In this document: piece after piece, positions 1 through 5,833 of the stretch
How the letters are laid out: each line of letters begins with the position of its first letter
Position numbering within the stretch: the stretch's first letter is position 1
Assembly (NCBI GenBank): GCA_964657565.1
Contig: CAZZVQ010000209.1
Coordinates: 1-5,833, forward strand
Reading direction: 5' to 3'
Source of the DNA: JAVVHH01 sp964657565
Lineage (GTDB): Bacteria; Pseudomonadota; Alphaproteobacteria; Acetobacterales; Acetobacteraceae
DNA length: 5,833 bases
The notes under the pieces: model-generated
Database searches by the model: none
What the model was told of the DNA's origin: nothing
What the model saw: the letters and a program-made list of their open reading frames with translations, nothing else
Position numbers and translations under genes: made by a program

Positions 1-1
1 C

Positions 2-1849
2 ATGCACGAGCGCTTCGAACTCAGCAACAACGGCCGCAAGCCGGTCAACTTCAACCTCGAACTCGCGCTCCGCAGCGACTTCTCCGACATCTTCGAAGTC
101 AAATCCGGCCGCATGTTCCGCCGCGGCCGCATCAGCACCATCTGGTCCGAAGAGCGCGGCGAACTCACCACCGCCTACCACAACGGCGAATTCTCCCGCG
201 CCGTGGCGATCCGCGTCAAATCCCCGTTCCCGGCCATGTACGCCAACGGCCGCCTCAGCTTCACCCTAAAGCTCGCCCCAGGCGAGACCTGGACCGGCTC
301 CCTCCTCTACGATCTCATCGACGGTGAACGCCGCTTCGACGCCCCCGAAACCTGCGAGTTCGAGGCGAACTCGCCGCAGGGCCGCTCCCTGCGCGAATGG
401 CGCGATGACTGCCTGCAGATCGAGACGACGGTCCCCGGCTTCCGCCAATTGTTCGACCAAGCCGTCGAAGACATGGCCGCCCTGCGCCTGCCCGTCGAAC
501 TCGGCGACACCGTCGCCTACGTGCCGGCCGCCGGACTGCCCTGGTTCGTCGCCTTGTTCGGCCGCGACCCCCTGATCGTCAGCCTGCAGACCATCATCCT
601 CAATCCGGATTTCGCCCGCGCCACCTTGACCGTGCTCGGCGCCTGGCAGGCCCACGAGGTCGACGCCTACCGCGACGCCGAACCCGGCAAGATCATGCAC
701 GAGCTGCGCCGCGGCGAACTCGCCGCCCTCGAGCTCATCCCGCACACCCCCTATTACGGCACCGCTGACGCGACGCCGCTCTTCCTGGTCGCCTTGCACG
801 CGCTATGGCGCGCCACCGGCGACAGCGCCGAGATCAAGACCCACATGCCCACCGCCGAGGGCTGCCTCTCCTGGATCGACGACTTCGGCGACCGCGACAA
901 GGACGGCTTCCAGGAATACGGCACCCGCTCCGGCGACGGCTACGAGAACGTCGGCTGGAAGGATTCCGGCGAAGCCGTCGTCGACGTCGACGGCAGCAAT
1001 GTCTCCCGGCCCAAGGCGCTCTGCGAGTTGCAGGGCTACGTCTATGCCGCCTGGCGCGGCATGGCCGAACTCTACGCTGCCCTGGGCGACGACGCCCGCG
1101 CCGCCCGCCTGACCGCCAAGGCCGACGCCCTCTTCACCCGCTTCAACGCCGTCTTCTGGAACGAGGCCGAAGGCTTCTACGCCTATTGCCTCGACGGCAA
1201 CAAAAAGCCGATCTGGACCATCGCCTCCAACCCCGGGCACCTCCTCTGGTCCGGCATCGTCCCCCCGGACCGCGCCGCCCGCGTCGTCGACCGCCTCCTC
1301 CAACCCGACATGTGGAGCGGCTGGGGCATCCGCACCCTGACCCAGAAGAACCCCACCTACAATCCGTACTCCTACCAGAACGGCAGCGTCTGGCCGCACG
1401 ATAACAGCCTGATCGCGCTAGGTTTCAAACGCTACGGCTTCAGCGACGAAGCCAACCGCGTCGCCGGCGACATCGCCCAAGCCGCCAGCTACTTCACCCA
1501 GCGCCAATTGCCCGAGCTGTATTCCGGCATGCACCGCGAGGCCACCAGCTTCCCGGTCCAATACCTCGGCGCCAACGTCCCGCAAGCCTGGGCCGCCGGC
1601 GCCGTCTTCGCCCTCCTGCAGGCCATGCTCGGCATCGACATCGACGCCCCCAGCGGTGTCCTCACCCTCGACCCGGACCTTCCCCCCTGGTTGCCCGACG
1701 TCACCCTCCGCGGCCTCCGCATGGGCAGCGAGGTCTTCGACATCGCCTTCGAGCGCCGCGCCGACAGCACGACCTACACCGTCGTGCGCGGCAACGCCGC
1801 CCGCGTCAGGCCCAAACCCGCCACGAAACCCGGCGCCGTCGCCGCCTGA
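2..1849 (+). CDS. Bacterial-type glycogen debranching enzyme-like glycoside hydrolase (amylo-alpha-1,6-glucosidase family), 5'-truncated
   Basis: This is the C-terminal 615 residues of a protein resembling bacterial amylo-alpha-1,6-glucosidase/glycogen debranching proteins, which are presumed to act on alpha-glucan branch points in the cytoplasm. Residues 1 to about 110 look like the second half of the beta-rich N-terminal domain of these proteins (HERFEL, ALRSDFSDIFEVK). From about 145 to 560 comes an (alpha/alpha)6-barrel-type catalytic region with conserved blocks: GLPWFVALFGRDPLI (178–192), ELIPHTPYYGTADATPLF (244–261), GWKDSGEAV (318–326), WSGWGIRTL (438–446), NPYSYQNGSVWPHDNSL (454–470) and PQAWAAGA (527–534). 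Acidic residues in the WKDSG and LPELYSG blocks are plausible catalytic candidates, but this is inference. The ATG at position 2 is unlikely to be the real start, because the HERFEL block normally lies inside the N-terminal domain; perhaps a hundred residues are missing. The tail (about 600–615) is Pro/Ala/Lys-rich and probably disordered. The exact substrate is uncertain; trehalase-like or other glucosidase activity cannot be excluded. Confidence 0.88.
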   Translation: MHERFELSNNGRKPVNFNLELALRSDFSDIFEVKSGRMFRRGRISTIWSEERGELTTAYHNGEFSRAVAIRVKSPFPAMYANGRLSFTLKLAPGETWTGSLLYDLIDGERRFDAPETCEFEANSPQGRSLREWRDDCLQIETTVPGFRQLFDQAVEDMAALRLPVELGDTVAYVPAAGLPWFVALFGRDPLIVSLQTIILNPDFARATLTVLGAWQAHEVDAYRDAEPGKIMHELRRGELAALELIPHTPYYGTADATPLFLVALHALWRATGDSAEIKTHMPTAEGCLSWIDDFGDRDKDGFQEYGTRSGDGYENVGWKDSGEAVVDVDGSNVSRPKALCELQGYVYAAWRGMAELYAALGDDARAARLTAKADALFTRFNAVFWNEAEGFYAYCLDGNKKPIWTIASNPGHLLWSGIVPPDRAARVVDRLLQPDMWSGWGIRTLTQKNPTYNPYSYQNGSVWPHDNSLIALGFKRYGFSDEANRVAGDIAQAASYFTQRQLPELYSGMHREATSFPVQYLGANVPQAWAAGAVFALLQAMLGIDIDAPSGVLTLDPDLPPWLPDVTLRGLRMGSEVFDIAFERRADSTTYTVVRGNAARVRPKPATKPGAVAA

Positions 1850-1867
1850 TCAGCGCCAAGCCAACGC

Positions 1868-3118
1868 TCACGCCGCGCTCGTATCGGGAGACCCCATCAA
1901 CTCGATCTGCCACCCCATCTCGTCCCTCGACAGCGGGAACCCGCCTTCGCTGGTCGGATGGATCAGAGTGTCCGGACCGAATTGACACAGGCTCCTCTGG
2001 ATCTCGGTGGCCAACCCCATGCTGAAGCCGCTTCGCCACACCAGGCTGACCAACGCCTTCGCGCTGCGCAACTCCAGGACGCGGTCGATCATCCGCAAGC
2101 TGACGCCGCTGCTCACCGCAAGCAGCGCCAGGAGCAAGCGGCTGTCGCCGTCCGTGAGCGCATCCTGCAACCTTGCTTCGGTCAGCTGGCTCTCGGTCTG
2201 CAGGTGCCGTGCCGTGGCGAGCAGCGCCTCATCACCGTCACTCGACAGGGCGGCAAGCCGCTGGCTGAGCATCTCGAGCTGCGTCGGTTCGAGATCGACC
2301 CGCCCGGCCAGAATGCGCAACAGGTCCGACGCGATGAAACCCGACAGGGCGCTCACCGCATGCGCACTCAGGCTCGGACGCCGCACCAGCGGCGCGTGCC
2401 AGTCGAGATGGTGGGGCGCGCGTCCCACCAGAGCATCGAGGGTCGTCTCGCGGATGCACGCGGACTGGTTGCTCAGAAGCGCCCGGATCGTCGCCGCATC
2501 GGCCTGCTGCACGATCGCGTCGGCCACCACGGAACTCAGCGTCTTGCGGCTGGCGATCGACCCCGCAGTCTGCGGCGAGCTCGGCGTGGCCAGCAGCGCC
2601 AGCAGATCGGTGTCGCGCAACACCGGCGACAGCCGGATGACCTGATCGCTGACCTCGCCCGCGAGATCCCGCGCCAGATGCAGCACCAACGCCCGCGGCG
2701 CCGCCTCCATCGTCGCGACCTCATCGGCGATAGCCGCACGAACGCGCGTGGCATGATCCGTCGCCAGCATCGTCAACGTCGCGTGGACATGTCGTGCCGC
2801 ATCGCATTGCTCCTCGGGATCCAGATCCGGCAGCAAACGGGCGATCCGGCCGCCCAGCAGCGCCCGGATCCGCTCGTCCCCGTCCGCGGCCAGGATGGCG
2901 TCCACCCCAGGGTCGCAACTCTTGTTCAGAGCCACCGTCGCGCGGACGATGATCTCTGGATCGTGCGCCAGCTCCCGCAGCGCCGCGATGGAGCAATCCG
3001 CCCTGGCCGCGCGCCGGACGCGCTCGACAGGCTCGGTCTCCGGGCTGGTGCAGCGCGACAGGTCTGGCAAAGGATGCGTCTCGATCAGGGAGGTCGCGCC
3101 ATCGGGCCAGGCGCTCAT
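1868..3118 (-). CDS. DUF2336 domain-containing protein with HEAT-like repeats
   Basis: This encodes 416 residues from the ATG at 3118–3116. It has no signal peptide or membrane segment, so it is probably cytoplasmic. Residues 30–135 are helical HEAT/leucine-rich-variant-like repeats (for example LRELAHDPEIIVRATVALN, 48–66, and DGDERIRALLGGRIARLL, 79–96). Residues 140–240 carry the DUF2336 signature: a block LVLHLARDLAGEVSDQVI (144–161), then LSPVLRDTDLLALL (163–176), then SIASRKTLSSVVADAIV (187–203) and IRALLSNQSACIRETTLDALV (211–231). The rest is more alpha-helical repeat-like sequence. DUF2336 is typical of alphaproteobacteria and I know of no firm biochemical role; a protein-interaction scaffold is a guess. 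The ATG was chosen because it overlaps the TGA of the upstream diguanylate cyclase as ATGA. An in-frame TTG 30 bases further upstream (3148–3146) would add ten residues but lies inside the cyclase gene and looks less likely. No good Shine–Dalgarno sequence precedes the ATG, which fits translational coupling. Confidence 0.85.
   Translation of the reverse strand: MSAWPDGATSLIETHPLPDLSRCTSPETEPVERVRRAARADCSIAALRELAHDPEIIVRATVALNKSCDPGVDAILAADGDERIRALLGGRIARLLPDLDPEEQCDAARHVHATLTMLATDHATRVRAAIADEVATMEAAPRALVLHLARDLAGEVSDQVIRLSPVLRDTDLLALLATPSSPQTAGSIASRKTLSSVVADAIVQQADAATIRALLSNQSACIRETTLDALVGRAPHHLDWHAPLVRRPSLSAHAVSALSGFIASDLLRILAGRVDLEPTQLEMLSQRLAALSSDGDEALLATARHLQTESQLTEARLQDALTDGDSRLLLALLAVSSGVSLRMIDRVLELRSAKALVSLVWRSGFSMGLATEIQRSLCQFGPDTLIHPTSEGGFPLSRDEMGWQIELMGSPDTSAA
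3115..3118 (-). other. ATGA stop/start overlap coupling the diguanylate cyclase and DUF2336 genes
   Basis: Read on the minus strand, the cyclase ends GCATGA. Its TGA stop (3117–3115) shares bases with the ATG (3118–3116) of the DUF2336 gene. Such 4-base overlaps usually mean a shared transcript and translational coupling or reinitiation. The absence of a clear separate ribosome binding site upstream supports this reading. Confidence 0.8.
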
Positions 3119-4500
3119 GCGATGCGCTCGGGATTGGACACCCGCCAATGACCGCCGCCATTACGCTTGACCTCATACATCGCCAGGTCGGCGCGCTGGA
3201 TGATGTCGTCGAGTTCTTCCCCCTCACCGGGCTGCCGGCACGCGATCCCGATCGACATCGTCAACCCTTGCTGACCCGGCAGCGCGAACTCCGCCGCCTC
3301 CCGCGGGAAAGTCAGGCGCAGATGCTCGGCCCGCTCCGCCGCCGTCAGCCCGTCGAACCCATCGAGCCACAACGCGAACTCATCCCCCCCAAGCCGCGCG
3401 ACCAGATCCGCCGGCCGCACCATCCGGCGCAGGACCGTGCTGGTCAGGATCAGCGCCGCATCTCCAGCCTCGTGCCCAAGCTGATCGTTGAGCGGCTTCA
3501 ACCGATCCAGATCGACGAACATCAGCGTTCCCGGCAGTCCCTCGCGTTCCAGCCGGTCGATCCGTCGCTGCGCCTCGTCGACGAAGGCCCGGCGGTTGAG
3601 CAAGCCCGTCAACGGATCGGTGCGTGCCTGCCGCGCCAGTTCCCGCTGGATCGTCTCATGCTCCAGCACGACCCGCACCAGCGTCGTGACCGAGCCGAGC
3701 AGCTTGTGGTCGTCACTGTCCCAAGCCCGCTCCCGAGTCGGCCGCCAGACGATCAGCGCCGAGACGAGGCCAAACCGCGTCGAGTTGCGGCACACCAGTA
3801 CCGACACCCCACCCTCCAGCGTGAGCTGGTGGGGGATCGTCCGGCTCGAGGCACGCAATACCGGTATCAATCCCGCAAGCAGACCAGCGCACGGCGCCCC
3901 CGAATCGTGCAGGATCGGGTCGCTATCCGCCGCCTCGCTCAAATCCAGCACGGCGGCGCCATGCCCGCCCAACGCCCGGACACACGTCGCGAGCATCGAC
4001 GACATGATCCGCGGCGCCAGCGTCTCCAGCCGCATCTGATCGAGGATATGGTCCAGCACCTCCGCACGCCGCACCGAGGCCGCCGCGGAGATCTCCTTCT
4101 GCTCACGCACCGTCACATCCGACGCGACCGCCCGCGCGCCGATACATCGGCCCGCCTCATCGAGGATCGGCGCCGAAGAGAGCGACAGGCACACCTTCCC
4201 CCGATCCGCCGCATCGATCCAGCTCCGTCGTTGCCGGATGACGATGTTGAGCAGGAACGGATCCGGCATCCCATTGTCATGCGGGAAGAAGATCGACGCC
4301 GCCCGCTGGCCCAGCAGGCTGTCGGCCGACCGCCCGAGCACATCGTCGGGCGCGATGAAGCTCAGCAAACCGTCAGCATCCACCTCGAACGCGATATCGG
4401 CCGCCAAGGCGCCAAAATCCCGCCACCGGCGGCGGCTCTCCAGGAGAACCTGACTCAACTGATCGGCCTCATCGGCCGGCGGGTCCGTCGTCAGCATCAT
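3115..4500 (-). CDS. Diguanylate cyclase with PAS and GAF-like sensory domains (GGDEF protein)
   Basis: This 461-residue protein should make cyclic di-GMP from two GTP. Residues about 25–135 form a PAS-like sensor ending in a PAC-type strand (PILDEAGRCIGARAVASDVTVREQ, 111–134). Residues about 145–285 look like a GAF-type domain, followed by a short helix into the output domain. The GGDEF domain (about 290–455) starts with DPLTGLLNRRAF (295–306), has the metal/substrate motif FVDLDRLKPLND (328–339), an intact GGDEF signature (371–375) and MYEVKR (441–446) near its end. RPAD at 362–365 lies exactly five residues before GGDEF and is a textbook RxxD inhibitory I-site, so the enzyme is probably active and product-inhibited. 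There are no transmembrane segments or signal peptide, so it is predicted to be cytoplasmic. No EAL domain is present. The start is the first of two adjacent ATG codons, seven bases after AAGGA. It is transcribed away from dapD and overlaps the DUF2336 gene by four bases. The ligand sensed is unknown. Confidence 0.95.
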   Translation of the reverse strand: MMLTTDPPADEADQLSQVLLESRRRWRDFGALAADIAFEVDADGLLSFIAPDDVLGRSADSLLGQRAASIFFPHDNGMPDPFLLNIVIRQRRSWIDAADRGKVCLSLSSAPILDEAGRCIGARAVASDVTVREQKEISAAASVRRAEVLDHILDQMRLETLAPRIMSSMLATCVRALGGHGAAVLDLSEAADSDPILHDSGAPCAGLLAGLIPVLRASSRTIPHQLTLEGGVSVLVCRNSTRFGLVSALIVWRPTRERAWDSDDHKLLGSVTTLVRVVLEHETIQRELARQARTDPLTGLLNRRAFVDEAQRRIDRLEREGLPGTLMFVDLDRLKPLNDQLGHEAGDAALILTSTVLRRMVRPADLVARLGGDEFALWLDGFDGLTAAERAEHLRLTFPREAAEFALPGQQGLTMSIGIACRQPGEGEELDDIIQRADLAMYEVKRNGGGHWRVSNPERIA

Positions 4501-4507
4501 GTGCCAT

Positions 4508-4512
4508 TCCTT
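4508..4512 (-). promoter_or_regulatory. Ribosome binding site of the diguanylate cyclase gene
   Basis: AAGGA on the minus strand (TCCTT on the plus strand) lies seven bases before the first ATG at 4500 and ten before the second ATG at 4497. It supports the first ATG or its immediate neighbour as the start. Confidence 0.7.
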
Positions 4513-4576
4513 AATCCCTTCATCTTATGCCGCAGTGATGAACGGATGGTTACCGGCCGGCCGTCGGCGCGCCGCG

Positions 4577-4582
4577 TTGACA
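4577..4582 (+). promoter_or_regulatory. Candidate -35 element of the dapD promoter
   Basis: A perfect TTGACA lies 50 bases before the dapD ATG. At the usual spacing of 17–18 bases the -10 region reads GCATGG or CATGGT (4600–4606), a poor match to TATAAT. This is not unusual in alphaproteobacteria, where the -35 TTGAC is better conserved than the -10. The transcription start would fall near 4610–4615. The assignment is inferred from position and the -35 match alone. Confidence 0.45.
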
Positions 4583-4622
4583 GTCCGGCTACCGTGTCTG
4601 CATGGTCCCTGCGCAACGAGCC

Positions 4623-4626
4623 AGGA
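4623..4626 (+). promoter_or_regulatory. Ribosome binding site deciding the dapD start
   Basis: AGGA lies six bases before the ATG at 4633. It selects this ATG over upstream in-frame ATG codons (for example at 4546), which would add residues unlike any DapD N-terminus and would begin upstream of the candidate promoter. Confidence 0.75.
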
Positions 4627-4632
4627 CTGAGA

Positions 4633-5469
4633 ATGCACGATCACCCGCTTCGCCCCGCCATCGAGCGGCTCTGGGAGGAGCGTCAAAGCCTCGATTCGTC
4701 GACCAAGGGAGAAGCCCGTGACCATGTCGACGCCGTGCTCGATGCCCTCGACGACGGCAAGCTCCGGGTCGCAGCACCCAGCCCGGACGGCTGGATCGTC
4801 CACGAATGGCTCAAGAAAGCCGTGCTGCTCTCCTTCCGACTCAACGACTCCGTTCCCATGGAAGGCGGCGGCGCGCCGGTATTCGACAAAGTACGTCTGA
4901 AGACAGAGGGTTGGGGCGCGAATCGGTTCGCCCAAGCCGGGTTCCGCGCCGTCCCCGGCGCCGTCGTCCGCCGCAGCGCCTACATCGCGCCCGGCGTCAT
5001 CCTGATGCCCAGCTTCGTCAACGTCGGCGCCTATGTCGGCGAGGGTACCATGGTCGACACCTGGGCCACCGTCGGCAGCTGCGCCCAAGTCGGCAAGAAC
5101 TGCCATCTGAGCGGCGGCGTCGGCCTCGGCGGCGTGCTCGAACCCCTCCAAGCCAACCCCACCATCATCGAGGACGACTGCTTCATCGGCGCCCGCTCCG
5201 AGGTCGTCGAAGGCGTCGTCGTCGAGCGTGGATCGGTCCTCGCCATGGGCGTCTTCATCAGCGGCTCCACCAAGATCGTCGACCGCACCACCGGCGAGAT
5301 CATCACCGGCCGCGTCCCCGCCTACTCCGTCGTCGTGCCCGGCACCCTGCCCGGCAAGCCGCTCCCCGACGGCTCGCCCGGCCCAGCCCTGGCCTGCGCC
5401 GTCATCGTCAAGCGCGTCGACGCCCAAACCCGCTCCAAAACCGCCATCAACGAGTTGCTGCGCGATTGA
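4633..5469 (+). CDS. dapD: 2,3,4,5-tetrahydropyridine-2,6-dicarboxylate N-succinyltransferase
   Basis: DapD transfers succinyl from succinyl-CoA to tetrahydrodipicolinate, giving N-succinyl-2-amino-6-ketopimelate, in the succinylase branch of diaminopimelate/lysine synthesis in the cytoplasm. The 278-residue product has the family's usual length. An alpha-helical N-terminal domain (about 1–100, with WIVHEWLKKAVLLSFRLND at 54–72) is followed by a left-handed beta-helix (about 105–235) built from hexapeptide repeats. Diagnostic blocks are GEGTMVDTWATVGSCAQVGKN (136–156), HLSGGVGLGGVLEPLQANP (158–176) and GARSEVVEG (186–194). Asp142 and Glu190 match the catalytic Asp and Glu described for the family. 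The C-terminus AVIVKRVDAQTRSKTAINELL is typical. Family members work as trimers. The reading frame stays open far upstream (back to 3148), but that part is antisense to the cyclase gene and is rejected. The gene is followed after one base by dapE, so the two are probably one operon driven from the divergent region. Confidence 0.97.
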   Translation: MHDHPLRPAIERLWEERQSLDSSTKGEARDHVDAVLDALDDGKLRVAAPSPDGWIVHEWLKKAVLLSFRLNDSVPMEGGGAPVFDKVRLKTEGWGANRFAQAGFRAVPGAVVRRSAYIAPGVILMPSFVNVGAYVGEGTMVDTWATVGSCAQVGKNCHLSGGVGLGGVLEPLQANPTIIEDDCFIGARSEVVEGVVVERGSVLAMGVFISGSTKIVDRTTGEIITGRVPAYSVVVPGTLPGKPLPDGSPGPALACAVIVKRVDAQTRSKTAINELLRD

Positions 5470-5470
5470 C

Positions 5471-5833
5471 GTGAATCCGCTTCCGCTCGCCCAAGCCCTG
5501 ATCCGCTGCCGCTCCGTCACCCCCGCCGATGACGGCGCACAGGGCGTTCTCGACACCACCCTGCGCGGCCTCGGCTTCACCGTGCACCACCTTCCGTTCG
5601 GCGGCACCCCCAACCTCTACGCCCGCCTCGGCACCGCCGCCCCCCATTTCTGCTTCGCCGGCCACACCGATGTCGTCCCGCCCGGCACCACCGGCTGGAC
5701 CGCCGACCCCTTCGCCGGCGACGTGGTAGACGGCCAACTGATCGGCCGCGGCGCCTGCGACATGAAGGGCGGCATCGCCGCCTTCGTCGCCGCCGCGGCC
5801 ACCCCCGCCCCCGTCCTCAAGGGCTCGATCAGC
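5471..5833 (+). CDS. dapE: Succinyl-diaminopimelate desuccinylase, 3'-truncated by the window end
   Basis: The first 121 residues of DapE, the zinc metallohydrolase (M20 family) that cleaves N-succinyl-LL-diaminopimelate to LL-diaminopimelate and succinate. The N-terminal half of the catalytic domain is visible: LIRCRSVTPAD (10–20) matches the family's opening helix and SVTP motif. FAGHTDVVPPG (62–72) supplies zinc ligand His65 and catalytic-site Asp67. GRGACDMKGGIAAFVAA (93–109) supplies the bridging zinc ligand Asp97. The window stops at KGSIS, just before the expected TGDEE glutamates, so the general base and remaining ligands cannot be checked. The start is GTG, one base after the dapD TGA; no other in-frame start fits the family N-terminus and no good Shine–Dalgarno sequence precedes it, which suggests coupling to dapD translation. 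Cys96 stands where many DapE proteins have Ala, a conservative neighbour change. It has no signal peptide and is presumed cytoplasmic. Confidence 0.95.
   Translation, partial: MNPLPLAQALIRCRSVTPADDGAQGVLDTTLRGLGFTVHHLPFGGTPNLYARLGTAAPHFCFAGHTDVVPPGTTGWTADPFAGDVVDGQLIGRGACDMKGGIAAFVAAAATPAPVLKGSIS

Larger units (their letters stand above)
4501..4632. promoter_or_regulatory. Divergent intergenic region between the cyclase operon and the dap cluster
   Basis: These 132 bases separate two divergent starts and must hold, or lie close to, the promoters for both directions. The plus direction has a clear TTGACA at 4577–4582. On the minus strand, TAAGAT (complement of 4522–4527) is a weak -10-like match with no convincing -35 partner. 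GC-rich palindromes GGCCGGCC (4555–4562) and GGCGCGCC (4566–4573) sit between the two candidate promoters. No riboswitch-like leader is possible for dapD if transcription starts just after the TTGACA element, since the leader would be only about 20 bases. Confidence 0.6.

Noticed and set aside
803..1399. Minus-strand open frames opposite the debranching-like gene (also around 266–799)
   Set aside because: They translate to Gly/Val/Ala/Asp-rich sequence with no motifs, as expected opposite a GC-biased real gene.
3119..3148. TTG start at 3148 for the DUF2336 protein, adding ten residues
   Set aside because: The ATG at 3118 overlaps the cyclase stop as ATGA, a common coupled arrangement, and the extra residues show no family feature. 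It cannot be fully excluded.
1958..3151. Plus-strand open frame of about 400 codons opposite the DUF2336 gene
   Set aside because: Its translation is rich in Arg, Gln and Pro with no recognisable domain, while the opposite strand encodes a clear family protein. It is a GC-driven shadow frame.
3148..4632. Long plus-strand open frame continuous with dapD, which would give a 773-residue fusion
   Set aside because: It is antisense to the complete cyclase gene, its translation is an Arg/Gln/Pro/His-rich composition typical of the reverse frame of high-GC genes, and dapD has its own ribosome binding site and a family-length product from 4633.
5206..5230. Short GTCGTCG-type repetition inside dapD
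   Set aside because: It simply encodes the conserved VVEGVVVE strand of the beta-helix with the genome's preferred valine codon.
4525..5613. Minus-strand open frame opposite dapD
   Set aside because: It is Gly/Asp/Ala-rich with no domain and runs antisense to an unmistakable dapD and the start of dapE.
1..5833. Search by eye for tRNA genes, IS ends, CRISPR-like repeats, attachment sites and phage or defence genes
   Set aside because: Nothing was recognised. The window is almost fully accounted for by five coding genes and one short intergenic region, with no abrupt change in base composition.

Overview
The window is ordinary-looking, high-GC bacterial chromosome. The third codon positions of every gene are dominated by G and C. 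The gene content (a DUF2336 protein, a PAS/GAF/GGDEF diguanylate cyclase, and a dapD–dapE succinylase-branch lysine/diaminopimelate cluster) points to an alphaproteobacterium. Protein style suggests Rhodospirillales, possibly Acetobacteraceae; that family-level placement is inference from recognition, not from a search. No mobile element, tRNA, rRNA, CRISPR array or phage gene is visible.

Layout from left to right: (1) positions 2–1849, plus strand, hold the C-terminal part of a bacterial-type glycogen-debranching-like glycoside hydrolase whose beginning lies outside the window. (2) After an 18-base convergent gap, the minus strand carries a two-gene unit read right to left. It consists of a PAS–GAF-like–GGDEF diguanylate cyclase (4500 to 3115) and a DUF2336/HEAT-like repeat protein (3118 to 1868), joined by a 4-base ATGA stop/start overlap. 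(3) A 132-base divergent intergenic region (4501–4632) holds the ribosome binding sites of both flanking genes, a TTGACA element that probably belongs to the dap promoter, and two 8-base GC palindromes. (4) The plus strand then carries dapD, complete (4633–5469). One base after its stop comes dapE (GTG start at 5471), which is cut off by the window end.

Functionally there are three unrelated blocks: alpha-glucan turnover, c-di-GMP signalling, and diaminopimelate/lysine synthesis. DapD succinylates tetrahydrodipicolinate and DapE removes the succinyl group two steps later, so their tight coupling makes metabolic sense. The cyclase and the DUF2336 protein are very likely co-translated and may work together, but no function is established here for DUF2336. 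That pair is the most interesting part of the window. I did not find evidence of a clearly novel multi-gene system.
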